Below are positions 1 through 10,276 of a stretch of DNA of 64,000 bases, in pieces; position 1 is the first letter of the stretch, and each line of letters opens with the position of its first letter. A program made the position numbers and the translations under genes. Location: positions 265,611 through 329,610 of the forward strand of contig NZ_JALHRX010000005.1 in the NCBI RefSeq assembly GCF_023952475.1. Direction: 5' to 3'. This DNA is from Cupriavidus sp. WGlv3 (GTDB lineage: Bacteria > Pseudomonadota > Gammaproteobacteria > Burkholderiales > Burkholderiaceae). The notes beneath the pieces were generated by a model. The model worked only from the letters and a program-made list of their open reading frames with translations, ran no database searches and had not been told where the DNA came from.

Positions 1-1324
<1,324 letters not shown>

Positions 1325-1373
1325 GGGCGAGTTCTCCCGCGAGCCTCGAGCGCTCGCTCACATGAGTCGTCGA

Positions 1374-2291
1374 TCATTGCCCGGCTCCGCCTCCCGTATT
1401 GGACAACCCCCACACATAGGCCGTCAGCATGCGGATGCGTTCGGGCGTCAGGATTTCCTCGTGTGCTGGCATATGGTTGTTGTGACCCTTCAGGATGGCC
1501 TCGACGATGCTGGCTTCCGAGCTGCCATAGAGCCAGACGTTGTCCGACAGGTTCGGCGCACCGAGGGCCTGGTTGCCCTTGCCGCCGGCGCCATGGCAGG
1601 CCACGCAGGTGGTCTTGAACGCGCCTTCGCCGCGCGATACGCGGATCGGGTCCGACGAAAGCCCGGACAGCGAGCGCACATACTGCGCCACGTCGCCCGC
1701 CTGCTTGGCATCGATGGTCGCGCCAAACGGCGGCATCACGCCGTTGCGGCCCTTGGTGATGGTCTGGCTGATTGTCTCGGGCTCGCCGCCGTACAACCAG
1801 TCGTTATCGGTCAGGTTGGGGAAGCCCCGGCTGCCGCGCGCATCCGAGCCATGGCACTGCGCACAGTAGTTCAGGAACAGGCGCTGGCCAATCTCGCGCG
1901 CCTGCGGGTCCGCCGCCACCTGCTTGACGTCCATCTTCAGGTACTTGCCGTAGATCTCGTTCTGCATGCGTTCCTGCTCCGCCCGGTGCGCGGCCAGTTC
2001 GCTCTGCGTGGAGAACTTCAGCACGCCGGCGTACGAGCCCAGGCCGGGATACAGCACGAGGTAAGCGAGGCCGAAAATGCAGGCCAGCAGGAACATCCAC
2101 ATCCACCAGCGCGGCAGCGGGTTGTTCAGTTCACGCAGGTCGCCGTCCCAGACATGGCCCGTATCTTCCGTGCCACCGGGGGTCTTGGTGATCTTGCGTT
2201 GTGAAAACAGCAGCCATACGCACCAGACGATGCCGATGAGCGCGATGGCGGCAATGTAGTAACTCCAGAAATCGGAAATGAAATCGCTCAT
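1374..2291 (-). CDS. ccoP: cbb3-type cytochrome c oxidase subunit III (dihaem cytochrome c)
   Basis: CcoP is the membrane-anchored dihaem c subunit that passes electrons from the bc1 complex and soluble cytochromes to CcoO and CcoN. The 305-residue protein has an N-terminal membrane helix (about 11-30), a second (about 62-81), and two periplasmic class I cytochrome c domains. The haem-binding motifs are CAQCH (143-147) and CVACH (229-233). Candidate Met ligands follow in the MPPFG (about 186-190) and NHMP contexts. The start codon sits 2 bp beyond the ccoQ stop, so translation is probably coupled. Length and domain order are normal for the family. Confidence 0.97.
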   Translation of the reverse strand: MSDFISDFWSYYIAAIALIGIVWCVWLLFSQRKITKTPGGTEDTGHVWDGDLRELNNPLPRWWMWMFLLACIFGLAYLVLYPGLGSYAGVLKFSTQSELAAHRAEQERMQNEIYGKYLKMDVKQVAADPQAREIGQRLFLNYCAQCHGSDARGSRGFPNLTDNDWLYGGEPETISQTITKGRNGVMPPFGATIDAKQAGDVAQYVRSLSGLSSDPIRVSRGEGAFKTTCVACHGAGGKGNQALGAPNLSDNVWLYGSSEASIVEAILKGHNNHMPAHEEILTPERIRMLTAYVWGLSNTGGGAGQ

Positions 2292-2293
2292 GG

Positions 2294-2458
2294 CTAGGTG
2301 TTCCGGCTCGATGTTGTCGTAGTTTCGTCAGGCAGCGCGAACGGCAGCATGGCGGATTCGCGGTTGGCGGCCTGGCGGCCGGCGGACCAGGCCCACCAGC
2401 AGATGCCGAGGAAGACGACCATCGACACGACGGTCGCGATGGCGGTGATCATGGCCAT
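2294..2458 (-). CDS. ccoQ: cbb3-type oxidase small subunit CcoQ
   Basis: A 54-residue membrane protein squeezed between ccoO and ccoP. The sequence begins MAMITAIATVVSMVVFLGIC, giving one transmembrane helix, followed by WWAWSAGRQAANRE and a polar tail. CcoQ/FixQ stabilises the assembled oxidase. The TAA stop of ccoO ends at 2462, only 3 bp before this ATG at 2458; the in-frame ATG at 2452 is an alternative start. Identification rests on size, single helix, WWAW motif and invariant position in the operon, since such short proteins carry little other signal. Confidence 0.9.
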   Translation of the reverse strand: MAMITAIATVVSMVVFLGICWWAWSAGRQAANRESAMLPFALPDETTTTSSRNT

Positions 2459-2461
2459 GGC

Positions 2462-3121
2462 TTACTCCTTCGGCGCCGCTGCGGCGGCATCGACGCGCAC
2501 GTTGCGGCGGTTGGTGCCGAGGCCCTGCAGGTAGGCAACCAGCGCGTCTTCCTCGGTCTTGCCTTTCAGCTCGTCCGGAGCCTTGGCGATTTCGGCGTCG
2601 GTGTACGGCACGCCCAGCTTGACCAGGGCGCGCATGCGCGCCTGGATATCGTTGGTGGGCAGCTCGGCCTTCTCCAGCCAGGGGTACGACGGCATCACGG
2701 ATTCCGGCACCACGTCGCGCGGGTTGCGCAGGTGGATGCGCTGCCAGTCGTCGGAGTAGCGTCCGCCCACGCGCGCCAGGTCGGGGCCGGTACGCTTGGA
2801 GCCCCACAGGAACGGATGGTCGTAGACCGATTCGCCGGCGGTGGAGTAATGACCGTAGCGCTCGGTCTCGGCCTGCAGCGTACGCACCTGCTGCGAGTGG
2901 CAGCCGACGCAGCCTTCGCGGATATAGATATCGCGCCCCATCAGCCGCAGCGGCGAATACGGCGTGATGCCCGGATCCGGCTCGGTGGTGGAGTGCTGGA
3001 AGAACAGCGGCACGATCTGGACCAGACCTGCGATGCTGACCACGAGGATCGTGCAGATGATCAGCCAGCCGATGTTCTTCTCCAGCGTTTCGTGGGAAAA
3101 GAAGCGTTGTTTATCGGACAT
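2462..3121 (-). CDS. ccoO: cbb3-type cytochrome c oxidase subunit II (monohaem cytochrome c)
   Basis: CcoO is the monohaem cytochrome c subunit that relays electrons from CcoP to the binuclear centre of CcoN. The 219-residue protein has one N-terminal membrane anchor (about 19-40), then a periplasmic domain with the haem motif CVGCH (71-75) and the downstream sequence [14 protein letters not shown], which carries the likely axial Met. The signature [18 protein letters not shown] is typical of the FixO family. The ATG at 3121 follows the ccoN stop by 18 bp. Same operon as ccoN, ccoQ, ccoP and ccoG. Confidence 0.97.
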   Translation of the reverse strand: MSDKQRFFSHETLEKNIGWLIICTILVVSIAGLVQIVPLFFQHSTTEPDPGITPYSPLRLMGRDIYIREGCVGCHSQQVRTLQAETERYGHYSTAGESVYDHPFLWGSKRTGPDLARVGGRYSDDWQRIHLRNPRDVVPESVMPSYPWLEKAELPTNDIQARMRALVKLGVPYTDAEIAKAPDELKGKTEEDALVAYLQGLGTNRRNVRVDAAAAAPKE

Positions 3122-3139
3122 CTTTCTATCCTGGATTGA

Positions 3140-4588
3140 TCAGTGGGCAGAGGCGGCGATGCTGGCCGGAATCGGCGCATCCACGGCAGGCTTGCCGACG
3201 ATGGTCTTGGCGATGTTGTAAGCCATCAGCAGCATGCCGGACAGGAAGCACATGCCACCCAGCAGGCGAATCAGATAGAACGGGTACTTGGCCTTGACCG
3301 CCTCGACGAAGGCGTAGGTCAGCGTGCCGTCCGGCTGCGTGGCGCGCCACATCAGGCCTTCCATCACACCCGCGATCCACATCGAGGCGATATACAGCAC
3401 CACGCCGATGGTCGCGATCCAGAAGTGCCATTCGATCAGGCGTACGCTGTACATCTGCTTCTCGCCAAACAGCCGCGGGATCAGGTAGTAGAGCGAACCG
3501 ATGGAGATCATCGCGACCCAGCCCAGCGCGCCGGAGTGCACGTGACCGATGGTCCAGTCGGTGTAGTGCGACAGCGCGTTGACGGTCTTGATCGACATCA
3601 TCGAGCCTTCGAACGTGGACATGCCGTAGAACGACAGCGCCACCACCAGGAACTTCAGGATCGGGTCGGTGCGCAGCTTGTGCCAGGCGCCCGACAGGGT
3701 CATGATGCCGTTGATCATGCCGCCCCAGGAAGGCGCCAGCAGGATCAGCGAGAACACCATGCCCAGCGACTGCGCCCAGTCCGGCAGCGCGGTGTACTGC
3801 AGGTGGTGCGGGCCGGCCCACATGTAGGTGAAGTTCAGCGCCCAGAAGTGGACGATGGACAGGCGGTAGGAAAAGATCGGGCGCTCGGCCTGCTTGGGAA
3901 TGAAGTAGTACATCATCCCCAGGAAGCTGGTGGTCAGGAAAAAGCCGACCGCGTTATGGCCGTACCACCACTGGATCATCGCGTCCTGCACGCCGGCGTA
4001 GGCGGAATAGGACTTCCACAGCGACACCGGCATCTCGATGTTGTTGACGATGTGCAGCAGCGCGATGGTCAGGATGTAGGCGCCGAAGAACCAGTTGGCG
4101 ACGTAGATATGTCGGGTCTTGCGCTTGACGATGGTGCCGAAGAACACGATGGCGTAGGCCACCCAGACCGCGGTGATCAGCAGATCGATGGGCCATTCGA
4201 GTTCGGCGTATTCCTTGGAGCTGGTGATGCCCAGCGGCAGCGTGATGGCGGCGGCGACGATGACCAGTTGCCAGCCCCAGAACGTGAACGCGGCCAGCGG
4301 GCCGCAGAACAGGCGCGCCTGGCAGGTGCGCTGGACCACGTAGTAGGACGTGGCGAACAGCGCGCTGCCGCCGAAGGCGAAGATCACCGCATTGGTATGC
4401 AGCGGACGCAGCCGGCCGAACGACAGCCAGGGTGTATTGAAATTGAGTTCGGGCCAGATCAGCTGTGCTGCCAGCAGCACGCCGACGGCCATGCCGACGA
4501 TCCCCCAGACTACCGTCATGACAGCGAACTGTCTTACGACGCCGTAATTGAAGGTGTCGACGCGTGAAGACGCGGCAGTGACATCCAT
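3140..4588 (-). CDS. ccoN: cbb3-type cytochrome c oxidase subunit I (catalytic)
   Basis: CcoN is the haem-copper catalytic subunit: it reduces O2 at the haem b3/CuB site and pumps protons across the inner membrane. All diagnostic residues of the C-family oxidases are visible: H64 (PLHTNAV, low-spin haem), H211 ([13 protein letters not shown]) and H261/H262 (GPHHLQY) for CuB, Y255 as the candidate cross-linked tyrosine, and H349/H351 ([11 protein letters not shown]) for the haems. Length is 482 residues with about twelve hydrophobic helices, normal for the family. The start is the ATG at 4588. A perfect FNR/Anr box with a well-placed -10 lies upstream, so low-oxygen induction is expected. Confidence 0.98.
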   Translation of the reverse strand: MDVTAASSRVDTFNYGVVRQFAVMTVVWGIVGMAVGVLLAAQLIWPELNFNTPWLSFGRLRPLHTNAVIFAFGGSALFATSYYVVQRTCQARLFCGPLAAFTFWGWQLVIVAAAITLPLGITSSKEYAELEWPIDLLITAVWVAYAIVFFGTIVKRKTRHIYVANWFFGAYILTIALLHIVNNIEMPVSLWKSYSAYAGVQDAMIQWWYGHNAVGFFLTTSFLGMMYYFIPKQAERPIFSYRLSIVHFWALNFTYMWAGPHHLQYTALPDWAQSLGMVFSLILLAPSWGGMINGIMTLSGAWHKLRTDPILKFLVVALSFYGMSTFEGSMMSIKTVNALSHYTDWTIGHVHSGALGWVAMISIGSLYYLIPRLFGEKQMYSVRLIEWHFWIATIGVVLYIASMWIAGVMEGLMWRATQPDGTLTYAFVEAVKAKYPFYLIRLLGGMCFLSGMLLMAYNIAKTIVGKPAVDAPIPASIAASAH

Positions 4589-4635
4589 TCAGACCCCCAA
4601 AGCTTAGAGAAAATAAAAAACCTACTGACAGTGTG

Positions 4636-4641
4636 ACTTTA
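4636..4641 (-). promoter_or_regulatory. Candidate -10 element of the ccoN promoter
   Basis: On the minus strand this hexamer reads TAAAGT (4 of 6 matches to TATAAT). If the FNR box at 4664-4677 is centred at -41.5, transcription starts near 4629 and this hexamer falls exactly at -12 to -7. That is the class II architecture typical of FNR-activated promoters. The leader to the ccoN ATG would be about 40 nt. Confidence 0.6.
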
Positions 4642-4663
4642 GAAAAACCATGCCGCGGGTGCG

Positions 4664-4677
4664 TTGATCTTTATCAA
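4664..4677. promoter_or_regulatory. FNR/Anr-type binding site upstream of ccoN
   Basis: The sequence TTGATCTTTATCAA is a perfect match to the FNR/Anr consensus TTGAT-N4-ATCAA. Its centre is about 82 bp upstream of the ccoN start codon. It matches the known control of cbb3 operons by oxygen-sensing FNR-family regulators. Confidence 0.9.
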
Positions 4678-4739
4678 GCCGCTCCGGGCACGTCTTGAAC
4701 CTGCGCGCGTGGCTCCGGTCCGAGGCACGCGCCGCGGGC

Positions 4740-4886
4740 TCACGGCTTGTCGTTGTCGAGCAGGATCGATTCGGCAGGCCGGTCCAGGTCGTCGTACTGC
4801 CCGGCATGAAGCGCCCACCACAGCGCGCCCGCGATGACCACCACGAGCACCAGGCTCATCGGCACCAGCAGGTAAAGCGTTTCCAT
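4740..4886 (-). CDS. ccoS: cbb3-type cytochrome oxidase assembly protein CcoS
   Basis: A 48-residue protein starting METLYLLVPMSLVLVVVIAG, with one N-terminal membrane helix, then ALWWALHAGQYDDLDRPAES and a short polar tail. The motif GQYDDLDRPA is the family signature (FixS/CcoS). CcoS is required for cofactor insertion or maturation of cbb3 oxidase. The ATG at 4886 is 2 bp after the ccoI stop, so the two are co-transcribed and probably translationally coupled. Too short for default gene finders but clearly real. Confidence 0.93.
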   Translation of the reverse strand: METLYLLVPMSLVLVVVIAGALWWALHAGQYDDLDRPAESILLDNDKP

Positions 4887-4888
4887 CG

Positions 4889-7468
4889 TCAGGCTCCCTT
4901 GTGCCGGGGCTTGCCAGCGCGCAGCAGGCGCCAGGCATTGGCGACTACCAGCAGCGACGACAATGACATGCCGATGCCGGCCATCCAGGCCGTGACGAGG
5001 CCCGTCGCCGCCAGCGGAATGGCAACCACGTTGTAGAAGAAGGCCCAGCCCAGGTTCTGGCGCACCACCCGGCGCGTCTGGCGCGACACGGCCAGCGCCG
5101 TCGCGATCTCGGCCACGCCGCCGTGCGTCAGCACCGCGTCGGCGCCGGCCTGGGCCAGCGGCGCGCCGCTGCCGATGGCAATCGACACCTGCGCCCGCGC
5201 CAGCACCGGCGCGTCGTTGATGCCGTCGCCGACCGCCAGTACCACGGCCCCGCCCTGCTGCAGTCGCGCCACGTAGTCGCGCTTGCCTTCGGGCGTGACC
5301 TCGCCGGCGATGCACTCGATGCCGAAGTGCGCGGCCCACCAGTGCACCGCCGCCATGTTGTCGCCCGATACCAGGTGGCAGCGCACCCCCAGTTCATGCA
5401 GGCGCGCGAGCAGCATCGGCGTTTCCTGGCGTTCGACGTCGGCCAGGACGAAGCGCGCCAGCGGGCCGGACTCGGCGCCGAGCCAGACCACCGTGGCGCC
5501 GGGATGCGTCAGGTCGCCGGCAGCGGCCGGCGCAGGTTGGCCAGCGCCGCCCAGCGCAAAGACAAAATCGGCACGGCCGAGGCGCAGGCGGTGGCCCGCG
5601 ACCACCGCCTCGAGGCCGTGGCCGGGCACGTTGCGCATGTCGCTGACCTGCAGCGGCAGGCCGGCGGGATCCTGCGCCGCCGACACCAGCGCGCGCGCGA
5701 TCGGATGCTCGCCGCCGCGCTCCATCGCCGCGGCCAGGGCCAGGCATCGGGCTGAATTGGCGTCTCCCAGCGGCTCGACCGCCGCCACGGCAAAGCGGCC
5801 CTCGGTCAGCGTGCCGGTCTTGTCGAGCACCACGTCGGTGACGCGGGCGAGTGTTTCGAGCGCGTGGCCGCGCGCCAGCAGCACGCCACGCCGCGACAGC
5901 GCCGCGCCGGCCGCGGCCAGTGCCGCCGGCGTGGCCAGCGACAACGCGCACGGGCAGCTGACCACCAGCACCGCGATGGTCACCAGCAAGGCCCGCGACG
6001 GATCGATCCAGAGGCCCCAGACCATGCCGGTCAGTGCCGCCAGCAACAGCAGCGTCGCCACGAACCAGCCCGCGACGCGGTCGGCCAGCGTGGCCAGGCG
6101 CGGCTTCTCGGCCAGCGCGCGGTCCAGCACCGCGACGATTTCGGCCAGGCGGGTGCCGGCGCCGACGCGGGTCACGCGCAGTTCCAGCGGGCTGGCGGTA
6201 TTGAAGCTGCCGGCCAGCACGGTGTCGCCGGCGCAGCGGCGCACCGGGCGGCTTTCGCCGGTCAGCATGGATTCATCGAGTTCGCTGGTGCCCGAAGTCA
6301 CTGCGCCATCCGCCGGGACGATCTCGCCCGCCTTGACGCGGATCAGGTCGCCCGCGCGCAGGCGCGCCACCGGGATGCGCTCGCCCGCCGCGCCGGCCGC
6401 GGCCAGCCGCTCGCACGTGGCGGGTAACTGGCGCGCCAGCATTTCGGCACCGCTGCGCGAGGCCTGCCGCACGCGCAGTTCCAGGTAGCGGGCCAGCAGC
6501 AGGAACGCGACGAACATCGTCACCGAATCGAAATAGACCTCGCCCACGCCACGCACCGTGGCCAGCGCACTGGCGGCAAAGCCCGCCGCGACGCCGATCG
6601 CCACCGGCACGTCCATGCCCATATGGCGCTGGCGCAGGCTGCGCCAGGCGCCGGCAAAGATTGGCGAGGCGGCGTAGCACACCACCGGCAAGGTCAGCGC
6701 GAAGCTGGCCCAGCGCATCAGCTGCAGCTGGCCGGGATCGATGGTGGCCTCGTGGGTGTAGATCGGCCACGCGTACATCATCACCTGCATCATGCCGAGC
6801 ATGGCCACTGCCATGCGCATCAGCAGGCCGCGGCGCGCGCGGCGGTCCTGCTGGTCGGTGCGCGAGACCTCGAAGGGCCAGGCCATGTAGCCGATGCCGG
6901 CCAGCGCCGCCAGCAGCCCGGAGACCGTCTGGGCGCCGTCGCGCCAGCGCACCACCACGCGCCGCGTGGCGACGTTGGCCACTGCGGACTCGACGCCCGG
7001 CTGGCGGCTGAGATGCTGTTCGATCAGCCAGGCGCAGGCGGCGCAGCGGATGTTCTCGGGAGCCAGCGTGATCTCGGCGCGGCCGCCGTCGAGCGGGCGG
7101 ACAAACTGCGCGCGCAGTTCCGGGGCATCGTAGGCGTCCCAGATCGGCTCGGCTTCGCGCCGGGCCTTGTCGTCGATGGGCCGGGCGAAGCGGGCCTGGT
7201 CGCCGTACAGGTGCGCAAAGCCGGCGGCATGGAGGGTCTGCGCCAGGGCCTGGCAACCGCCGCAGCAGAATACGCGGCGGCTGCCGTCTAGGTCGGCGGC
7301 GAGCGGTTCGGCATCGGTGACCGGCAAACCGCAATGGAAGCAGGCCAGCGGTGAGGCGGCGTCGCGCGCGGCCGTGTCCGCGCCATCGCGCCCGACGGGC
7401 GGCGGCGGCAGGACAGATCGTGGCGCCAGCAAGCTGGCGGAAGGACTGGTGGCTGGGGGCGGCGACAT
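4889..7468 (-). CDS. ccoI: Copper-translocating P1B-type ATPase CcoI (cbb3 assembly)
   Basis: CcoI/FixI exports Cu+ across the inner membrane to supply CuB of cbb3 oxidase. The 859-residue protein shows, in order: an N-terminal cysteine-rich region (CFHC 43-46 and CCGGC 68-72), a heavy-metal-associated domain with CAAC (142-145), eight predicted membrane helices, the actuator motif TGES (403-406), the ion-site CPC (505-507), the phosphorylation motif DKTGT (549-553), HP (588-589) and GDGINDAP (747-754). The extra N-terminal cysteine cluster, of the zinc-ribbon or ferredoxin-like kind, is usual for CcoI-type pumps and separates them from CopA. It is followed 2 bp later by ccoS and preceded by an FNR box. 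Confidence 0.95.
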   Translation of the reverse strand: MSPPPATSPSASLLAPRSVLPPPPVGRDGADTAARDAASPLACFHCGLPVTDAEPLAADLDGSRRVFCCGGCQALAQTLHAAGFAHLYGDQARFARPIDDKARREAEPIWDAYDAPELRAQFVRPLDGGRAEITLAPENIRCAACAWLIEQHLSRQPGVESAVANVATRRVVVRWRDGAQTVSGLLAALAGIGYMAWPFEVSRTDQQDRRARRGLLMRMAVAMLGMMQVMMYAWPIYTHEATIDPGQLQLMRWASFALTLPVVCYAASPIFAGAWRSLRQRHMGMDVPVAIGVAAGFAASALATVRGVGEVYFDSVTMFVAFLLLARYLELRVRQASRSGAEMLARQLPATCERLAAAGAAGERIPVARLRAGDLIRVKAGEIVPADGAVTSGTSELDESMLTGESRPVRRCAGDTVLAGSFNTASPLELRVTRVGAGTRLAEIVAVLDRALAEKPRLATLADRVAGWFVATLLLLAALTGMVWGLWIDPSRALLVTIAVLVVSCPCALSLATPAALAAAGAALSRRGVLLARGHALETLARVTDVVLDKTGTLTEGRFAVAAVEPLGDANSARCLALAAAMERGGEHPIARALVSAAQDPAGLPLQVSDMRNVPGHGLEAVVAGHRLRLGRADFVFALGGAGQPAPAAAGDLTHPGATVVWLGAESGPLARFVLADVERQETPMLLARLHELGVRCHLVSGDNMAAVHWWAAHFGIECIAGEVTPEGKRDYVARLQQGGAVVLAVGDGINDAPVLARAQVSIAIGSGAPLAQAGADAVLTHGGVAEIATALAVSRQTRRVVRQNLGWAFFYNVVAIPLAATGLVTAWMAGIGMSLSSLLVVANAWRLLRAGKPRHKGA

Positions 7469-7491
7469 GGGAAGCTTTTTTTACCCAGTCG

Positions 7492-7497
7492 AGGATA
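7492..7497 (-). promoter_or_regulatory. Candidate -10 element of the ccoI promoter
   Basis: On the minus strand this hexamer reads TATCCT (4 of 6 matches). With the FNR box at 7520-7533 centred at -41.5, the start would be near 7485 and this hexamer falls at -12 to -7, the same geometry as at ccoN. The leader would be about 17 nt. Confidence 0.55.
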
Positions 7498-7519
7498 TAG
7501 GCCGCCCCCCGATTCCAAC

Positions 7520-7533
7520 TTGATATAGATCAA
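7520..7533. promoter_or_regulatory. FNR/Anr-type binding site upstream of ccoI
   Basis: TTGATATAGATCAA is a perfect TTGAT-N4-ATCAA palindrome. It lies in the gap between zapE and ccoI, centred about 58 bp from the ccoI ATG. This gives the ccoIS pair its own oxygen-responsive promoter, separate from that of ccoN. Confidence 0.88.
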
Positions 7534-7572
7534 GGCGGCCCGGCTATGGTTGCGCCGGGCCTGAAATACCGC

Positions 7573-8670
7573 TCAGGTGAGCGTCGTATCCATGGTGCGG
7601 CGCTCGGATTCCAGGTACTCGCGCGACTGCATCTCGATGATGCGGGACACGGTGCGATGGAATTCGTTGGCCATCTGGCCTTCGGTATAGAGTTCGTCGG
7701 CCGGCACTTCCGCCGACATCAGCAACTTGACCTTGTGGTCGTAGAAGACGTCGATCAGCCAGGTAAAGCGGCGCGCCTCGGACGACATGCGCGGCGTCAT
7801 GCGCGGCACGTCGGACAGGATCACCGTATGAAATTGCGAGGCCAGTTCCAGGTAGTCGTTCTGCGAGCGCGGGCCACCGCACAGCGTGGCAAAGTCGAAC
7901 CAGACCACCCCGTTGGCCTTGCGCAGCGAGCGCAGTTCGCGGTGCTCGATATGCAGCAGCGGGGACTCGTCGGCCACGCCGGCAATGGAAGTGAACGCAT
8001 CCCGCAGCGCCGAGTTGGCCTTGGCGTCCAGCGGGGTGTGGTAGGCCTGCACCTGTTCCAGCGCGCGCTTGCGGTAGTCGATGCCGGCATCGACATTGAG
8101 CACGTCCAGCTTCTGCTGCAGCAGCGCGATGGCGGGCAGCACGCGGTCGCGGTGCAAGCCATCTGTGTATAGCAGGTCGGGCCGGTAGTTTGAGGTCATC
8201 ACGAACTGCACGCCGTTGTCGAACAGCTGCTGCAGCAGGCGATGCAGGATCATCGCGTCGGCGACGTCGCTGACATGGAATTCATCGAAGCAGATCAGGC
8301 GAAAACGGCGCGCAATGCGCTTGGCCAGTTCGTCGAGGGGGTCGGGACGGCCACGCAGTTCTTCCAGCTGGCGATGCACCTCGCGCATGAATTCATGGAA
8401 ATGCAGCCGCGTCTTGCGCACCACCGGCACGCAGGTATAGAAGCTGTCCATCAGGAACGACTTGCCGCGCCCCACCCCGCCCCACATATAAACGCCCTGC
8501 GGCACATCCGGGCGCACCAGCAGCTTTTTCAGCGCGTTATTGCGGCGCCCCTTGTAGGCGACCCATTCGTCGTAGCACTGCTGCAGCCGGGCCACGGCGC
8601 GCAGCTGGGCCTCGTCGGACTGGTAGCCGCGCTCCTTCAGTTCCTTCTCGTAGTACTCGGTGACGTTCAT
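7573..8670 (-). CDS. zapE: Cell division protein ZapE (AFG1-family ATPase)
   Basis: A 365-residue AAA-like ATPase of the AFG1/LACE1 family; in Escherichia coli the orthologue ZapE binds FtsZ and matters under low oxygen and stress. The Walker A motif GGVGRGKS is at 64-71 and the Walker B region RLICFDEFHVSD at about 124-135. The sensor-like TSNYRPDLLY and the family-typical DVPRMTPRMSSEARRFTWLID follow. The start is the ATG at 8670 (MNVTEYYEKELK). It lies directly downstream of the odh operon terminator and is transcribed toward the cco locus. Its nearness to lpdA is common in Burkholderiaceae. Confidence 0.93.
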   Translation of the reverse strand: MNVTEYYEKELKERGYQSDEAQLRAVARLQQCYDEWVAYKGRRNNALKKLLVRPDVPQGVYMWGGVGRGKSFLMDSFYTCVPVVRKTRLHFHEFMREVHRQLEELRGRPDPLDELAKRIARRFRLICFDEFHVSDVADAMILHRLLQQLFDNGVQFVMTSNYRPDLLYTDGLHRDRVLPAIALLQQKLDVLNVDAGIDYRKRALEQVQAYHTPLDAKANSALRDAFTSIAGVADESPLLHIEHRELRSLRKANGVVWFDFATLCGGPRSQNDYLELASQFHTVILSDVPRMTPRMSSEARRFTWLIDVFYDHKVKLLMSAEVPADELYTEGQMANEFHRTVSRIIEMQSREYLESERRTMDTTLT

Positions 8671-8700
8671 GCTAGGGGCTCACGCGGCACGGGCCGCAAG

Positions 8701-8731
8701 TGAAAACGGCGCGCCGCAGAACGGCGCGCCG
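8701..8731 (-). terminator. Rho-independent terminator of the odh operon
   Basis: A 10-bp perfect stem of CGGCGCGCCG at 8707-8716 pairs with 8722-8731, with a 5-nt loop. Read on the minus strand it follows the lpdA stop (8759) by 28 nt and runs into TTTTCA. The stem and U-run fit an intrinsic terminator for odhA-odhB-lpdA. Confidence 0.75.
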
Positions 8732-8758
8732 GTACTCAGGCAGCGGCGGACATGCGCC

Positions 8759-10183
8759 TCACATATTGAGTTGACGCTTGTCGACGGCCAGCGCGGCTTC
8801 GCGCATGACTTCCGACATCGACGGGTGCGGATGGCAGACGCGGCCGATATCTTCGCTGGCGGCCTTGAACTCCATCGCCACCACGGCTTCGGCGATCAGA
8901 TCCGAGGCGTTGGCGGCAACGATGTGCACGCCGAGGATCTCGTCGGTCTTGGCATCCGCCAGCATCTTGACGAAGCCGTCGGCATGGCCCATGCCCAGCG
9001 CACGGCCGTTGGCCATGAACGGGAACTGGCCGGCCTTGAACTCGCGGCCTTCGGCCTTGAGCTGGGCTTCGGTCTTACCGACCCATGCGATTTCCGGGAA
9101 GGTGTAGATCACCCACGGCACGCAGTTGTAGTCGATATGCGGCTTCTGGCCGGCGATGCGTTCGGCCACGGCCACGCCCTCGTCCTCGGCCTTGTGCGCC
9201 AGCATCGGGCCGCGCACCACGTCGCCGATGGCCCACAGGCCCGGCACCTTGGTGGCGCAGTGGTCGTCCACCTCGATGAAGCCGCGCTGGTCGGCCGCCA
9301 GGCCGACCGCGTCCAGGCCCAGGTTGTCGGTGTTGGGCACGCGGCCGACCGACACGATCAGGCGGTCGACTTCCAGGGTCTGGGCCTTGCCATCCTTGTC
9401 GGTGTACTTGACCGTCACGCCCTTCTTGCCGGTGGTGACTTCGTCGACCTTCACGCCGAGGCTGAACTTCAGGCCCTGCTTGGTCAGCTGCTTCTGCGCT
9501 TCCTTGGCCACGCCTTCGTCGGCGGCGCCCAGGAAGGCGGGCAGCGCTTCCAGCACGGTCACGTCGGCACCCAGGCGGCGCCACACCGAGCCCAGCTCGA
9601 GGCCGATCACGCCGGCGCCGATCACGCCCAGCTTCTTCGGCACCGACGCGAACTTCAGTGCGCCTTCGTTATCGCTGACCAGGTCGTTGTCGACGGTGAT
9701 GCCGGGCAGGTGGCGAGCCTTCGAGCCGGTGGCGATGATGACCTGCTTGGCGGTCACGACTTCGCCGGCGATCTCGACCTGGAAGCCTTCGGCGCTCTTG
9801 CCGACGAACTTGCCGTAGCCCTTGAGCAGCGTCACCTTGTTCTTGCGGAACAGGAACTCGATGCCCTTGGTCATCTTGCCGACGATATCGTCCTTGCGCT
9901 TGAGCATCTTGGCCACGTCGACCTTGACGTCGCCGACGGTGATGCCGTGGTCGCCCAGGTGGTGCTGGACGTTCTCGAACTCTTCCGAGGAAGCCAGCAG
10001 CGCCTTGGAGGGGATGCAGCCCACGTTCAGGCAGGTGCCGCCCAGGCGCGGTTCGTTCTTGGGGTCGTCGTAGGCGTTGCCTTCGCAGCAGGCCACGTTC
10101 AGGCCCAGCTGGCCGGCGCGGATCGCGGCGATATAGCCGCCGGGGCCGGCACCGATCACCAGCACGTCGAATTGTTTGCTCAT
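8759..10183 (-). CDS. lpdA: Dihydrolipoyl dehydrogenase (E3 of 2-oxoglutarate dehydrogenase)
   Basis: E3 reoxidises dihydrolipoyl groups on E2 and reduces NAD+, using FAD and a redox-active disulfide. The 474-residue sequence has the FAD-binding GAGPGG (11-16) and the disulfide CLNVGC (C51, C56). A second Rossmann motif, [13 protein letters not shown], binds NAD. The C-terminal catalytic pair is H453/E458 in HPHPSMSE. A clear AAGGAA ribosome site precedes the ATG at 10183. It is the last gene of odhA-odhB-lpdA, so it is most likely the E3 dedicated to the 2-oxoglutarate complex (often called odhL in this genus); a second E3 for pyruvate dehydrogenase would lie elsewhere. Confidence 0.96.
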   Translation of the reverse strand: MSKQFDVLVIGAGPGGYIAAIRAGQLGLNVACCEGNAYDDPKNEPRLGGTCLNVGCIPSKALLASSEEFENVQHHLGDHGITVGDVKVDVAKMLKRKDDIVGKMTKGIEFLFRKNKVTLLKGYGKFVGKSAEGFQVEIAGEVVTAKQVIIATGSKARHLPGITVDNDLVSDNEGALKFASVPKKLGVIGAGVIGLELGSVWRRLGADVTVLEALPAFLGAADEGVAKEAQKQLTKQGLKFSLGVKVDEVTTGKKGVTVKYTDKDGKAQTLEVDRLIVSVGRVPNTDNLGLDAVGLAADQRGFIEVDDHCATKVPGLWAIGDVVRGPMLAHKAEDEGVAVAERIAGQKPHIDYNCVPWVIYTFPEIAWVGKTEAQLKAEGREFKAGQFPFMANGRALGMGHADGFVKMLADAKTDEILGVHIVAANASDLIAEAVVAMEFKAASEDIGRVCHPHPSMSEVMREAALAVDKRQLNM

Positions 10184-10199
10184 GGAAATTCCTTTGTGG

Positions 10200-10266
10200 G
10201 CGCCGGCAGCCTGTGCCGGCGCGCCTTCAACACGGGGAGCGTGCCCCGCGCGGCAGGCGCGCGGGG
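10200..10266 (-). other. Two intercistronic stem-loops between odhB and lpdA
   Basis: In the 93-bp gap, GCGCCGGCA (10200-10208) pairs with TGCCGGCGC (10214-10222) over a 5-nt loop. CCCCGCGC (10244-10251) pairs with GCGCGGGG (10259-10266) over a 7-nt loop. Neither has a U-run on the minus strand. They look like mRNA-stabilising or attenuating hairpins rather than full terminators. Confidence 0.55.
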
Positions 10267-10276
10267 GGACCGGTTC

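Noticed and set aside
3133..3142. TTGATCA near the ccoN-ccoO junction as an FNR site
   Set aside because: Only one half-site, and it lies inside the operon at the end of ccoN.
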